Source: Lactifluus volemus (lineage: Eukaryota; Basidiomycota; Agaricomycetes; Russulales; Russulaceae). From it: DNA of 64,000 nt. The notes under the pieces were generated by a model. The model saw only the letters and a program-made list of their open reading frames with translations, was not told where the DNA came from and searched no databases. The stretch's first letter is position 1, and each line of letters starts with the position of its first letter. Positions 22,972 to 35,588 of this stretch are shown piece after piece. The translations under genes and the position numbers were made by a program. The stretch lies in contig WTXI01000041.1 of assembly GCA_022376515.1 (NCBI GenBank), positions 124,001 to 188,000 on the forward strand, in the 5' to 3' direction.

Positions 22972-25261
22972 CCGAGCTCAGTTATCACGTCCAAATATTT
23001 TTTGTCATTGTGCGCCTAATCTCAACCCGCGGACATTGAGCGGCGGTTAGGACCTAAGTTGGATCCTATGATTTAAAGTCTTTTTCACTGCCCCGCAAAT
23101 TACAACTTCCTTTTATTTCGGGCGCAATAGACCGTGACAAATGCGCTTGTATCCTGCAGTTACCTCCCGGTAATGATGAAGTTAACCGAAGGGGTATGGT
23201 GCTGACAACGACCTCAGAAGCTCGGGGAATCTCAAAGAGTCTACTAACACGGGCCCAAACCCAGAGATCCGTATCCTCGCCATCACGAGGACGTCATGAT
23301 AAATTACATCCAGATTGAAGGCCGCAAACTGCACTCCTTTACAGCAACAGATCCTGTGGGCGCGATCCTGGATCCCGTCCTTAGGCCAGCTTTCATTAAT
23401 GTACTCACCTCAATGCACACCAGACAGTACGTACCAGTGAGCCTCAGTCCCTGTGCCAGCAGCCCTGCATTTGTGCGCAACTTGATTCCGTCTACACGTA
23501 CGGCAGGATTGAGTGAGATTGACACCTGCCAATCTGCGGCCCGAACGGTGTGACATTGCACAGCTAAGATCCCTTGACAGTCGGATGTCCCCTTGACAAA
23601 AATAGATGCTCATACCGCAATTTCGAATTCGATTCCTCTGATCTGGGTGAGATTAACGCGCCAACAACCACGTTTCGGCGGCTCGATAACAACCCCGCGC
23701 CCAAAAGTCCCGCGACATTTAAGGTTTCACTTCTGCCGTCGATGCCGTGGTACGCGAGATGTTAATATGCAGTAAGCTCTGAGCTCTGAGCATCTGACCT
23801 CTGCGTGCATAGGTGCAAGATCATTGGTCAAACGTCAACACACCCACCCCCACTCCTCATCCCACCCTTCCATGCGGTCACCCCACTGCTATCAACTGTC
23901 TCGTGCTTCTACTGGCTTGTTCAAGTTGGGCTGAATTAAGCCCACACCCATTGGAGATGTTTGGTCCCTAAATTCTCAGGTCCAACACATGGAGGCGCTT
24001 ATGGACGATCCCTGTGCCCTTCTTGAACGTCTTTTGACAGCAAAGCGTCAGAGCAAAGTTCGAACCAGATCAAGACGGTGCACACTTATAGTCTAGCACC
24101 GTCGGGTTCATACAAGCACTCCACCTAATATCCGGATCGATTGAGCACTTATCGCATAGTAGCGTACCATTAAACACAACGAAGGTTTCCTGCTTCCGTT
24201 GACTCAGCGCTGGCTCCATCGAGTCGCGAACCGTGCCGTTAGTGTCACACGTATGTCGAGTGTGCCTTTCGATTATTGATTACATCAACAGTTGTCCAAA
24301 ATCCACCCGCGTAATGTCCTACCGAAACGTATGTTGCGTGACTTGATAATGATAGCATCATGTACATCTATCATTATCGTTAAGAAATCACCGGCGGCCA
24401 ACATGATTAACGAACTCTGTCTCGCACGCACCTGCCTCCCTGAATTGACGCCGTAGCCACAAGGGTGTCCATTCATGACACTTATTCTCGTCACTGTAAC
24501 CTCAAAAAGTTCAAACAATGTCACTTTTATGGAAATGAAGTAACTCATCGGACTAGAAAGGCACGAACTAATCCTCCAAAGGCAAGACAGTTTACGCCAA
24601 CCCTGTTTTGACACAGGAACTCGGAGCATGACCCTTGCCACGCGTACTGACATCTGGAAAAGATGGGTAAAATTTGCCGTATTCCTGTACGTAAAAGTCC
24701 AAACTTGATTCTATTGAGGCGTGGGAATTTGTGAGGTCAGAAAGGGCAGCTGAGATGCACGTGAGTCTGATTTTAGCTTTGGGCACATTGGAACCGTGAT
24801 GCCGGTTCTGGTCATTTGTTCTGTGAACAATACGCAACAACCGATGTCTACTAGCGTTCGGCCCTGAAAACCAAATCAATTCAGTTCTCGACGGTTTTGA
24901 GATGATCTCTCGTCCCATCACCAAGTTAATATCGCGAAACCCGTCGGGATTTCAACCAAGTAACACGCGTCCCCAGAATACAAGAATTTTCCATCCAAGG
25001 TAACTTGACGCCTCCCGGAAATGAAGCCGCACATGGGCGGTGGGTGTTGTCCGCTAACCTGGAATCGTCGGATCTGGGTCACGATCATCGTTATTTGAAA
25101 GTATGAGAGCGCCCGAGCACCTCACAAAGCAAATGGGCCTATGAGACGATGTGTACTACGCGTTCCCTATAAGTAGCGTCAGCTGAAGGGTCACTCGCTT
25201 CTCGTCCCACCCCCAGCCAACAGTGGTTAAAAAGAGAGCTAACAGCATTTTGACGAAAATA
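22972..25261. other. Intergenic, nothing supported
   Basis: Small ORFs on both strands (for example 23296-23553 plus, 24592-24924 minus) lack family resemblance and splice support. A weak TATA-like ctataagtag at about 25167 precedes the membrane-protein gene by 95 nt. Confidence 0.45.
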
Positions 25262-26608
25262 ATGGCTATCTCCTTTTCCCTCTCTGAGCTCGTCGCTCTC
25301 ACTGTCGAGTCGTTCTTCTTTGGTGCGCTTCCCTGCTGATGGGCATCCGAAGTTCCCCACGCTAAATCGAACTTCCAGGTATCTACTTCGTGCTGCTCGG
25401 CTCTAATATCAAGCTACTCCTCTATAAGCGCAAGGAGATTTCTAGCGCGGGGACACTGCTTTGGCTCACTGGGATTCTTGGCATTCTCATCACATGGGTA
25501 ATAGATTGCTGTAACCTCATTCCCGGGTGGGTTTCGCTAACTTTTTTTTTTTTGCTTCTCCTTTCGTCAGCATATCCTTACGGATGCGGTTCGGTTGGTT
25601 AATGCTTTCAAGGCTGATAAGGTCCCCTCTGGACCAGACCTCTTCTATGCCAATGTTACTTCCTCACTGAGCTTGATCAAGACTTCCCTTTATCTGATCA
25701 TCACAGTGATCTACGACGCCTTCATCGTGAGTCTCGAGCCCATTTTTTCTCGCTTCTCATCAGCTCACCCGTTGGCAATCATCGCGTCAGCTTCACCGCT
25801 GCTGGATCGTCTGGGACCGCAAGACCCTCGTGATCTTACTTCCGTTCCTGGTTTTCCTTGCTGATATTGGTTGGTACACTTTTCTCATCGCATCCGCCAA
25901 TGAATGTCTCCTGATCCGTTGAGTACCACAGGTACTGGCATCGCATCCGTTCAGGTCTATCTACCCTCAGCACGGCCGACACCGTCTTCCTTCAGAAGCA
26001 AGAGCGGATCACCAAAGCGTTCTTCAGTTCAACCGTTGCCGTCAACGGTCTCTGCACGCGTTCGTTTCTTTCCCAATAACACACTCTCCGTTTCCCTCAT
26101 CGTTGCTGACATTATCCATTTCCGCCTTGCAGTGTTGATTGCCTACCGTCTCTGGACACGCCAATACACCGTGCACGACTCGCGCAAGGCGTTTGGTTTC
26201 ACAAAGGAAGCCGCTATCATGGCCGAATCTGGAGCGATCTACTCGACCACTCTCATCATCATCATCGCGACTTATGCGACCAAATCCAACAGCTTTAACG
26301 TTTTCCTCGATATGGTGAGCGGAGTGCCTTCCCCCGTTACCTCATCTTTGTTCGCCGACATGGCTGACTGACTGCAAATCACGAACAGGCGTGTCCCATC
26401 ATTGGCATTGCCGTGAGTGTCCTTTTGTTAAACGATAACACTTCTCCCCCTAATGTTGTCCTATATATAGTTCTCTCTCATCGTCTTTCGCCTCGGCGCA
26501 AATGCAACTGACCCGACGCACATATCCATGAAGGGCATGGAAGAACCTCTCCCTGACGAGCACCGTTCTGCGGTCGGGTCCATGGTAAAGGAGTCCGCTG
26601 CTGTCTGA
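25262..26608 (+). CDS. Seven-helix membrane protein of unknown function (about 296 aa)
   Basis: Belongs to a basidiomycete-type family of integral membrane proteins with about seven hydrophobic segments and no assigned function. Eight exons: 25262-25322, 25379-25497, 25571-25726, 25791-25873, 25932-26059, 26133-26314, 26389-26412 and 26471-26608. Segments seen: FFFGIYFVLLGSNIKLLL, GILGILITWHIL, LYLIITVIYDAFI, RCWIVWDRKTLVILL, VAVNGLCTLLIAYRLW, AIYSTTLIIIIATYA, and CPIIGIAFSLIVFRLG. Exon 4 has two possible donors. The homologous one at 25870 leads into GTGIASVQVY but breaks the frame a few codons later. The alternative at 25874 (gtacac) keeps the frame at the cost of a changed stretch in the fourth helix. 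The paralogue at 31.0-32.6 kb faces it. Confidence 0.75.
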
Positions 26609-28539
26609 GGATCCTGCGGAGATCACCCAACTGGGGGTGACATTGCTCGAACAAGTTAACGAACAAAGCGTGCCTCGGCGCGCGCATAGAAGTGCTGTAT
26701 ATTTATGTCGACGCGATGACATTGCCATGCAAGCGACGACGACGACGACGACTGGAGAACTTGGATCCACTACTTAATTGTCTAAATAATGTCACTCTGT
26801 GCAACACTTTTGTCCTTATGTTGGCCACGACATTTTATCCTCTGAATAGGAAAAAACGATATATTTATAAGAAATAGTTACTGATTCGTACTGCAAAGTT
26901 CTGACTTGGCAAGTTGTTCTGCAGCAAGAGTTAGTTAGAATCGGTACGAGTTGCACCAAACGATGGTAGCTTTCCTCTGGAACTAGATTTACGAATACTG
27001 CACATCGCGCAATGACACTGAACGGAAGCCTGAAAGCGCACAGGTGAGGGGGGGGGAAGTGACTAGTATTATTTTCCTCTTCTACGGGTAATTTGGATGC
27101 CTTTAAATGCATCTCTGACCTCTAATTTCTCTAGTGTAGTTGAGCTCATAGTATGGGTGTTAAGGTAAAGCTCAAACTATTCGAACGTGAGGGCCGTAGT
27201 ATGACTCTACACCGAGCCCGAGGCGTAAAGATAAGAATGTGGCATACAACAAGGCCAGCTGTGCGGCTGGTCTTAAGCGATGGTGGCTTGACGCGCTCAG
27301 GGTGAATGCTAGCTGATATCGCGGACACGTGTGCACTAGCTTCAAATGGAGTATCATGGCTAAAAACTAACCAAAGTTGTTCAGTAGTCGTATGAGTTCC
27401 TACCGTGACAGCGAGCGATTGTTCCTATCGGTTGCTTGGTCCCTTCACTCGCGCAGCGATACTACTGCCCCCGAAAGTCCAAAACAATTGAAGGGAGTTT
27501 GATGACGTTTCCGCAGCTTCTTTACATTCTCGGTAGTTATGATTAGGCGATCAAAACGATGACGACAATCTCATCGACAAGAGCGTTGCGAGGTGTCAAA
27601 GGCGTTGACCGTTCGATTTCAGTTTTTCGTCGGTCGGTCGACGGCTGGTGTTGCGGCCAATAAAAATTGAAGTGGTAGAGGTGAAGTCCATCATTTGAGA
27701 TGAGTGAGACCAACGGCGGATGGCCAAGAAACCCGAAGGTGTCTCAGTGAAGCCACCACCGATCCAACTCAAGTGAGCCCCGAGTGAGATATGTCCATAA
27801 GACGACGAACGATGACGTTATTGTAAACTTGCTGTAATCAACCCGGAAACTACCGCGTCAAGCGTTGCGAAGAGAAAGAATCTCGAATTTCTCAAAGGGC
27901 GTTGTACTACCCATCTCAGGGGCCGGATAAACGGATAACGGAATATCAATTCTACGGTGATAAACCGAAAGGAAGAAGAAGAAATGAATTTAGTCGTGCC
28001 CCTCAACCCAATAGAGGGAAATGGGAAGACGTCCCTGCTGTATGATTAGATCTGATTCAGTCTCGTCCTTCTGGAATCGCAACCACGTGTGGCGCGTGGG
28101 CGTAATCCTGGCATCACATCTGCAAAACAGGAGGTAATAGAACCAAGGCAGGGACCGTTTTAGGCCTTGTCTCTTAAGCGGCGCGGGGGGCGGTTCTCAA
28201 ATGCATATATAAACAGATACGGTCCCTTGCTCAACAAAACAGGGCGTTCTACCACGTTTACAGTCGATGGGATGATGTTGCCTGGCGGGCCGCCGCCGCC
28301 GAGCGATGTGGTGACGTGATGTCCACGTGATAACAAAGGGAATACCAGAAGGGACGCCGCACGTCCGTGATGTCGCATCATGAGGAAGTCACTGCGCCCT
28401 GTTGGCAGTGACAGCGCCGTGCCTAGGACCCAATGTGTCTCGCCTTCGGAGTTCCGGAGGACGGCAAGGTCATCCAGCAAAACAAATCACCCAATGACGA
28501 CGACTAGTGCCAACGTAAACTTAGTATTGCGTGCCATCA
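26609..28539. other. Intergenic, nothing supported
   Basis: Contains a cgacga microsatellite near 26735-26751 and a run of G at 27047-27055. No gene is recognised. Confidence 0.5.
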
Positions 28540-29900
28540 TCACCCATGACCCTCTCCAGCCGACGCGGATCGGACATGTGAGGACCCCTCATTGGTCCTC
28601 GCTCTCAGATGAAAGAGAAAAGGGACGTAACCATTGGCAGAGCCTGAGGCAATTGCAATAACGTGCCAAAGGAAATAACAAGTCAAACCTTTCGACGCGC
28701 TGTAATTCCCAATCGCACCCGCTCCCACTACCAGTCAGCACCGCCCTCAGTTTATGCCTTTCGTGGAATACAAGGCGAAACATTCATAGGCAAGCTCGAA
28801 AGGTCGTCGCGTGCACAGCTGCTACCCAGAGATGTGATGAATGAACGCCATAACATGGCCCAGGCCAAGGAAATACAAGTCAAAAAACACACACCACTTG
28901 ACATCGACAGGTTGAAAATGCCACCACTGGCAGAGAGGAATCAGCCATACTTTTCCAAAGGTCAACCTTTTGACGTACTGAATTTGCAAATTGCACCCGC
29001 TCCCACCACCAACGACCATCTTCACCACCCTTTGTTGATGCCTTTCGTGGAATACAAGGCGAAACGTTCATAGGCAAGCTCGAAAGGTCGTCGCGTGTAC
29101 CGCTGCTACCAGAGACGTGATGAAGGAATGATCCCATGAGCCCATGACATGGCCCGGGCCATAGGAAATACAAAGTCAAAAAACTTCGTGAAACAAACTC
29201 ACACTTGACATTTTGGCAAGTTGAAAATGCCACCAACTGCAGAGAGAGGAATCAGCCATAAGGTCAAACCTTTTCGACTCACTGAATTTGCAAATTGCAC
29301 CCCATCCCACTACTACCAACGCACCATCGTCACCCATCCTTAGTTGATACCTTTCGTGGAATACAAAGAGAATTTCCAAATGGCTGAAATTGAAGGTTTC
29401 GCGCGTGTCCATTAACACTGCCACCACCAGAGATGATATGATGAAATGTGAATGAGCCCGTATGTCATCAATCAGCCCATGACGTGCCAAAAGGAAATAC
29501 AAAGATCCTTTCGTGATGAAATTCAAGGGAGAAACTCACAACTGAACCATTGACGAGCTTTTTGACCCGCTAGCCCAACCCAGCTGCCACTCTGCCCGCC
29601 AAAAAAAAAAAACTGCCAGTTTGGCAGAAAAAGAGGGGACCAAAACGTGTTGTGTGTGTTTGTGTGCCAAAAATGGAGGAAAATACACAAGTACAAAAAA
29701 GTCGGTTTTACGTGCCAAAATTCCCAATTTTTGCACCACCACCCTACCACCTTCATCATCATGTTTATTGACTGTGCCTTTTGGTGGAAACAAAAAAATA
29801 CAAGGGCGGTTCTTTTTTATTGGCAAGTTGAAAGGAGGTGGTTCCACTGTTATTATGTTTTTGGCACAGAGGGGGCGGTAGCATCTTTACTGAGATGGTG
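28540..29900 (+). repeat. Degenerate tandem array, about four units of roughly 300 bp
   Basis: Units share an ordered set of words. The core cctttcgtggaatacaag starts near 28757, 29041 and 29351, with a weaker copy near 29777. The words ggcaagctcgaaagg, ggaaatacaa(a)gtcaaaa (about 28869, 29163, 29490) and ctgaatttgcaaattgcacc (about 28979, 29282) recur between them. Spacing grows from about 284 to 310 to over 400 nt as units diverge. No long ORF is kept in any frame, so the units are not a coding repeat. The array lies between two convergent membrane-protein genes. Confidence 0.8.
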
Positions 29901-31030
29901 ATGATGATGATGATGCGATAAACCTGATAATGATATTTGGGGAGGGGGGCATTGGGGATCAGCGTGGCACGGCACAATGTCGGTGCGCAACAGGTGTGAC
30001 GCCCACCACTACTACCACTGCACCTCCATGCTGGTTCCCGGCTAAAAAAAAATTGGCCAAGCGCCGGATGAGCGTCAGGGCAACAACTTGGCAACAAGTT
30101 ATTTTTTGACATATGTGATCTTCCCATTCGGAAAAAAGCTTTTACTACCCACTACTATTAGCACCGGTACAGTACAGTAATCCTCTCTCTCACGGAGGCA
30201 AAAAACCGTCTTCATGATTGATCACCGTGTTAAGGGGGTGGTGTGCAGGGTCCCAACTGGCAGTCCTGGAAGGGGGTGGGGTTGTGCTTATGAGACCTCC
30301 TTTTTTTTTTGAATTGGCTGCAGTGTATCCGCATGGAGAGAGAGAGAGCGTGAGAGAAGTGGTGACAGCACAACAAAGTAATTTATGATTTTGAAACCCA
30401 CGCCAGCACTTCTTCGCTTAGATATGAAAAAGGAGAGTGTGAGTCACGAGTTGCGTTCGTTCGTCCGTGGAACACATGATGTCGTCCAAACCCATCAAAG
30501 ATCCGAGTCGATTGAATCTTCTAGACATCGATGGAAACTGACTTGCCAACGAGTGAGAGCACCAAAAAAAAAGTTTTATTGGATGAACTTTGAGAGAAGC
30601 TACACGTGAATAAAAAAAAGGAAGTGGTAGGATGTTGGGATGTAAATTATCGTTTAACTCATGAGACAAGCCTCTATGAACATATGAACACCAAGCTGCA
30701 GGATTGTCCGGTATCGGCTTTTTTGGTGAATGCCAAGGGGGGTATTCCCAGGATATAACCATCTGTACCACGAAGTGCAGAGTGCGAAGAGGAGGGAAGG
30801 GGGGGGAACATCGCAGGCGAAGGAAGATAATGCGCGACGCAGTAATCATGAAGGTAAAAATCCAATATAGCTAACCCTTTGCATTCTTAGTTGAAACAAA
30901 AACTGTGAACGTACAATTTCTCGTCTTAAGAAATCAACATCGGACACCCTCAACAGCGCTATCGCTAAATGCGAATACCAATGATAATAATAAAAAAAGG
31001 GGGGGTTAGATTGTGTCGGAAAAGCAACGG
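29901..31030. other. Intergenic, low-complexity patches only
   Basis: Homopolymer runs (for example T11 at about 30300), a gagaga tract near 30340 and a gatgat microsatellite at about 29896. No gene is supported. Confidence 0.5.
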
Positions 31031-32604
31031 TCAGACGCTGGTGGCGCTGTCGCTATCGATTCGTAACTTGTCCGAGTCGCCTCGCAACGCCATCTTGAAG
31101 GTCCCTTCAGAGTCACTCTCCTTGAACGTGGTCTCAGAATCGGGCCCGTCAACGAACTGGGTCGTCGTTGTGGACCGGAAGATGATGGGGCCCTTTGAGG
31201 CCCTCGTGTTCATCTTTGAGGGCATTGAGTACGACATTGAGTTGTTCTCGGGCCGTGGCTCATCCGAGCTGACTCCGAGGCCAATGCGCACGATGATAAG
31301 CGAGAACTGGGCCGAGGAAGAAAAAGATACCACGAGTGAGTACGAGAAGCCAGAGTTGAAAGTGTTTCAAGGTTACGTACGACAATTCCCTGAAAAGAAC
31401 GGTATCAAGAACACATGTGTGTATGGGGAAGCAACAATGAGAGATCCATAATTTTTCGGCTTTTGAGCTGGCAAACTTACAATTACGGGTGAGGTCTGCG
31501 CGTGACGTATTGTGAGCGGAGATTAAGCCACGAAGTAGTGAGTAGCACTTACGATATCCAAAAAGATGTTGAAGAGAAGGGACTTGACGGTAAAGCTTGC
31601 CACAACACATGCTAGTATTGAGAGATAGACAGCGCCTGTTGGGACGGTGTAAGACCGCGGCTCTTCGTAGCGAGAGACTAGCGATGGAACGCACCTGATT
31701 CAATGACGATAATGGAGACATGCATGAGGCTGGAACCCATCTTGGCGTCGCGCGTCTGCATTTGAGTGCGCCAAATTCGAAACGCGATCAGTCCTGGTGA
31801 GTCGGTGAAAACTTGCTCATCCGCGGGAAATACGCGTAAAGGCTCATACCTGTGCAGAGCGCATTCACCGCGAGGGTGCAGGAGAAGAATGCATTTGTGA
31901 TTCTCTCTTGTTCTAAATTGAACACGATATCCTGCCTGATAAGTGTCAAGGTGTAGACCGCAGCGATTCCTGTCCCTTTAAAACTGGTGAGCAAACACAT
32001 AGCTAGGGGAGGGGGGGGGGGGCATACCTATATCGGCTACATAAAGGAGGGTTGGAAGAATGATCACTGGGATGCTCAAATTCCATACGACGTAGCATCG
32101 ATAGAGCTAAAAGCGATTCAGTCTAAAGTCTGGATGTGAGATATTGGTGGAACGAACGATGAAGAGGTCAGATACGACGTCTCGGCAAGGTAGACAGCCG
32201 TCTTCATGACACTTGGCATGGCGGTCACACGGGAGTAATAAAGATCTGCGCCTTGATCTGTCTCACTGCCCCGGTAGGCGAGGAAGAGGCGAACAGCGTC
32301 AAGAATCTCATGCTGTGAGAAGATGGCTTGTTAATAACTGTGGAATGACCAAGCGGGTGGACGAACCCAGGTGATAAGGACGAAAAGGACGGATGAGACT
32401 ATGACGAGGCGATAGTTCCCACTCGACCTTCGCCTCCTCTTTCCGATAAGGACCTTGATGCAAGCGAGGAATAAAACAAAGTATATTCCTATCGGGATCG
32501 AATGACGATGAGGATAGTGTTGAGGAAGACGAGTGAGACGTACCGTAGAGGACCGACTCGAGACAGAGAGCGATGATCTCTGAGCTTGCAAAGGAAAGGG
32601 CCAT
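31031..32604 (-). pseudogene. Seven-helix membrane protein paralogue with 1-nt frameshift
   Basis: Paralogue of the gene at 25262-26608. Exons (minus): 32604-32544, 32488-32367, 32312-32158, 32106-32028, 31975-31850, 31793-31695, 31635-31553, 31495-31481, 31389-31381 and 31304-31031. Exon 1 (61 nt) and exon 4 (79 nt) match the paralogue in length. Exon 3 is 155 nt instead of 156: one base is missing near 32183, where the paralogue reads ITVIYDAFI and this copy would read ETVVSDLFI. Everything after it is in good frame, including LYRCYVVW, GTGIAAVYTL, NAFFSCTLAVNALC and FSLIIVRIGLG, plus a Ser/Thr-rich tail. One exon is only 9 nt (Gly-Ile-Val). The copy is either a very recent pseudogene or an intact gene with a sequence error. 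Function unknown. Confidence 0.7.
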
Positions 32605-35588
32605 TGGTGTGGAGTGAGAGGAGGAGAGGCTCAAATAGAAGGGGGATGAGTATCGGCCCAAGAGAGGGTACATGCTGCCTCATATGTACCCCAACGCTAG
32701 TGGCTAGCGCTCGCCGTGGCTCGGAGTGCTCTTACCGTTGCGAGAAGAGGTGCATTTGGCTCAAAAGAAAAGGGGAAGCCAGAAATGGTGTTTATCAAAA
32801 TTAAAATTTAAAATATATTCTTCAAATTAGGAAATCTTCGACGAAAGAGCTCTACTTTCCAATTTTAGGTCGACCGTTATATCCTTCATCAACCCATCTT
32901 GTCACCTCATTCAAGCTCTCCCTGTGTTCCTGAAGATGATGCACCCCTGAGCAAAGTTTTCCGGTTATTAGAGTACGAAATATGGTACGAAATCCAAACA
33001 GATCCTTGTTTTCTCACACACTTGACCCGAGCGGTGTTTAAACCTTCTGGCTTCTCTGTCTCTTCAACAAATTCGACCCTTAACCTCCAATATCCCCCTC
33101 CATCTCATCGGCGCTATCTCTTAGTTTCTTTGGGGCGGGGGGCGTATGGGGCTGCGTAGATGGCGCATGTTAGACCTCCCCCCCAAATAGATTAGCTTCC
33201 CACTCTTTGTTCTCCATTTCGCGAACAACAACGACGCCACGGTCCAAAAATATCGTCCTTGGGGGGGAATCCCTTTCACGACTGTCGTCCTTGCCCTGGC
33301 CGGCACTCGTCAAGACCTCAGCTCAGTTAATAAAAAAAAACCGCGTAGAAAGTTCAGAAACAACAAAATCCATTTCGAAAACCCTCCTTCACTCAAAGAA
33401 CGGTCTAATTTTGGGTAATGAACTTCCAGGAACCGTTGACAAGAAATCGCCCTCCCGACTACGATTTCGGTCCTCTCTTCAACTGATCACCCGCCTGTCA
33501 GGATTCTCAATACTAAACCACTCTTCGAACAACACTCACAGATGACATCCGACCGGGTCCCCCTTTGTGCCTAGGGATACGGGGATGCAAGAGATTAAAG
33601 GGGTGAGGGGTCCAATTCAGAAATGTATAACATTACGATGTCGTCGGTGCTATCCTCAATCGCACGAATTTATTTAATCTTTTGTCTAATCAGCGGTGTA
33701 TCTACGGGGATGATTTTAAGACTTGGTAGCTTGTTTGACATTTATGTGTGAGGGAAGCAGAAAAACGGCTCTTCCCGGTACGTATGTCAGAAAGAAAAAC
33801 AGAAGTAAACGACACGCGACAGGTCCTACTCCCCGTTTTTTTTTTCCCAAGAGGCGCCATCGACTCGCTCACGTTTAGGCAACCCTTCTACCTTGACGCG
33901 GAATCCATCCCTTTTTTTTTTTTTCCTTTCAGAAGGGCAAAGAACGTCATTTCCTCCTTTTGACGTGACAGGCAACAACCTGGCCCTATTTAATGTAATA
34001 GCGATAAGTGGCTTCCGACACACACACAACTCTCATCTTGAGAAAAGTACCTGACGGATACAATCACACTAACTTGCCAGTGCGGAGCACATTTGGAGCT
34101 TTCGGGCCCTTCAGGGCGCAGATCGAAGAAGAAGCATACCATCTAATGCAATGCCCACTCCTTCCACAGGCCCGTTCTCTCTCCCTCTTGCTCCCCCCCC
34201 TCCCCCCAGCGCGCGCGCCTTTGGATGACCACCACCATCCCACACTCATAATGTGTGATGGTGATGATGAATAGATGCCGTGATGCTCTTATACGAGAGC
34301 CTAGTTCATATCTCACTTGACATAAACTTTTGACCATAGTAGGACGATCTCGCCTTGTCTAAGACCATCATGCCCGTTTTTTTTGATATGTTTACCACGT
34401 GTCCAACCGTAGTCGCTATAAGAGATAATAATCCATATTTTGACATTGGTCAAATAGTCAAAAGTTGAAAAAAAAAAAAAAGGTGATTAGGAAAAGAGGA
34501 AAAGATCGGCGGTATAGCGCCGCTTTGCACTAAACACTTTCTCACACCCGTTCTCACCTCGTCACGAGCCGATTACAGTAGACGATGTTGCCCGTAATCG
34601 ACCTCCAGGAACTGTCCTATTTTTTTTTTTTGTCTAAATATCAATCAATTACCTTGGTATCTTGCCAATATGCGATGAAGACAAGGACTTCCCTCCACCA
34701 AAAAAGGGCTAGCAGCGGACTGTATATACATACGCGTCATGAGAGCTGTATTTCACGCCTCACTTCACAATTGCAACGTGATCATCATCATCCCCGAGTT
34801 TAATTCCCTTTTTTGTTTGTTCATTTGTTCGCTTTTGCGCCTCCCTCGGCAATAAACAACTGTGGGCCCTGTACATGTGGCTCCAAGGCATTGTTTGTTG
34901 TCTTCCACGGTAAGAGTACTGTAGATCATAACATAAAAAAATTAAATTTTTTTTATTGTATTGGAGATGGTGATAATGATGATGATAATGATGTTACCCC
35001 TTGGCCTGTTTATCGCCTATAACTATCGGTATGGGTTCTCTCTCAAGGCGATCACTCGGACCTCTCGTAAAAACGCGCGGGGAGGGGGGCGTTCGGTATT
35101 GCCTAACATCCGTGTTACAGAGTTGCTACTGCCGAGGGCGACGGCCGACACATCGCGTGTATCTAACCCCCCCCCTCTTTTCTTTTTCTTTCCCCCACCC
35201 CTCCCCCCTGCGCGCTTGATTTGGTGAAAGCGCGGGGTGAACGGACGGACATGAACTGTGAGTTCGAAAAAAAAAAAAAAAAGTGATATACGTGCCTTTT
35301 GCCAGATAATTTGAATTTGCACTTAATCGGACAGGGCGCACAACACAAAAGATACCCTCTGACCGACTTGGGAAACAATAAGAAAACATATGAAGTCGCT
35401 AACATTTCATGAGAAGAAGGTCGGTAGTTTATGAATGAACAAACTCATAGAGCTGAGGCACGCTATTAAGATACATGACTCCTTTTATGGTACACCCTGA
35501 CCCAATCTCAAGGCTAGCCAGGTCAAAAAAAAGAACGCAAATCAACAGAAAATCGAAAAAGAGTCAAGGTTTAGTTATCACACGCTCT
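32605..35588. other. Homopolymer-rich intergenic region; possible retroelement scrap at 34073-34200
   Basis: Many poly-A/T runs (about 33900, 34470, 34621, 35268) and C/G-rich tracts. Near 34073-34180 one frame reads TCQCGAH and another reads EEEAYHLMQCPLLPQAR. Together, across a frame change, they resemble the CxCG...H...C zinc knuckle that ends many fungal non-LTR retrotransposon polyproteins. The scrap is too short to classify. No gene is supported. Confidence 0.3.

Noticed and set aside
22972..25261. Several 60-120 codon frames on both strands
   Set aside because: No family match, no consistent exon structure; likely chance frames in intergenic DNA.
30969..31451. Open frame of 160 codons on the plus strand
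   Set aside because: It lies antisense to the last exons of the minus-strand seven-helix gene and is a by-product of that gene's codon use.
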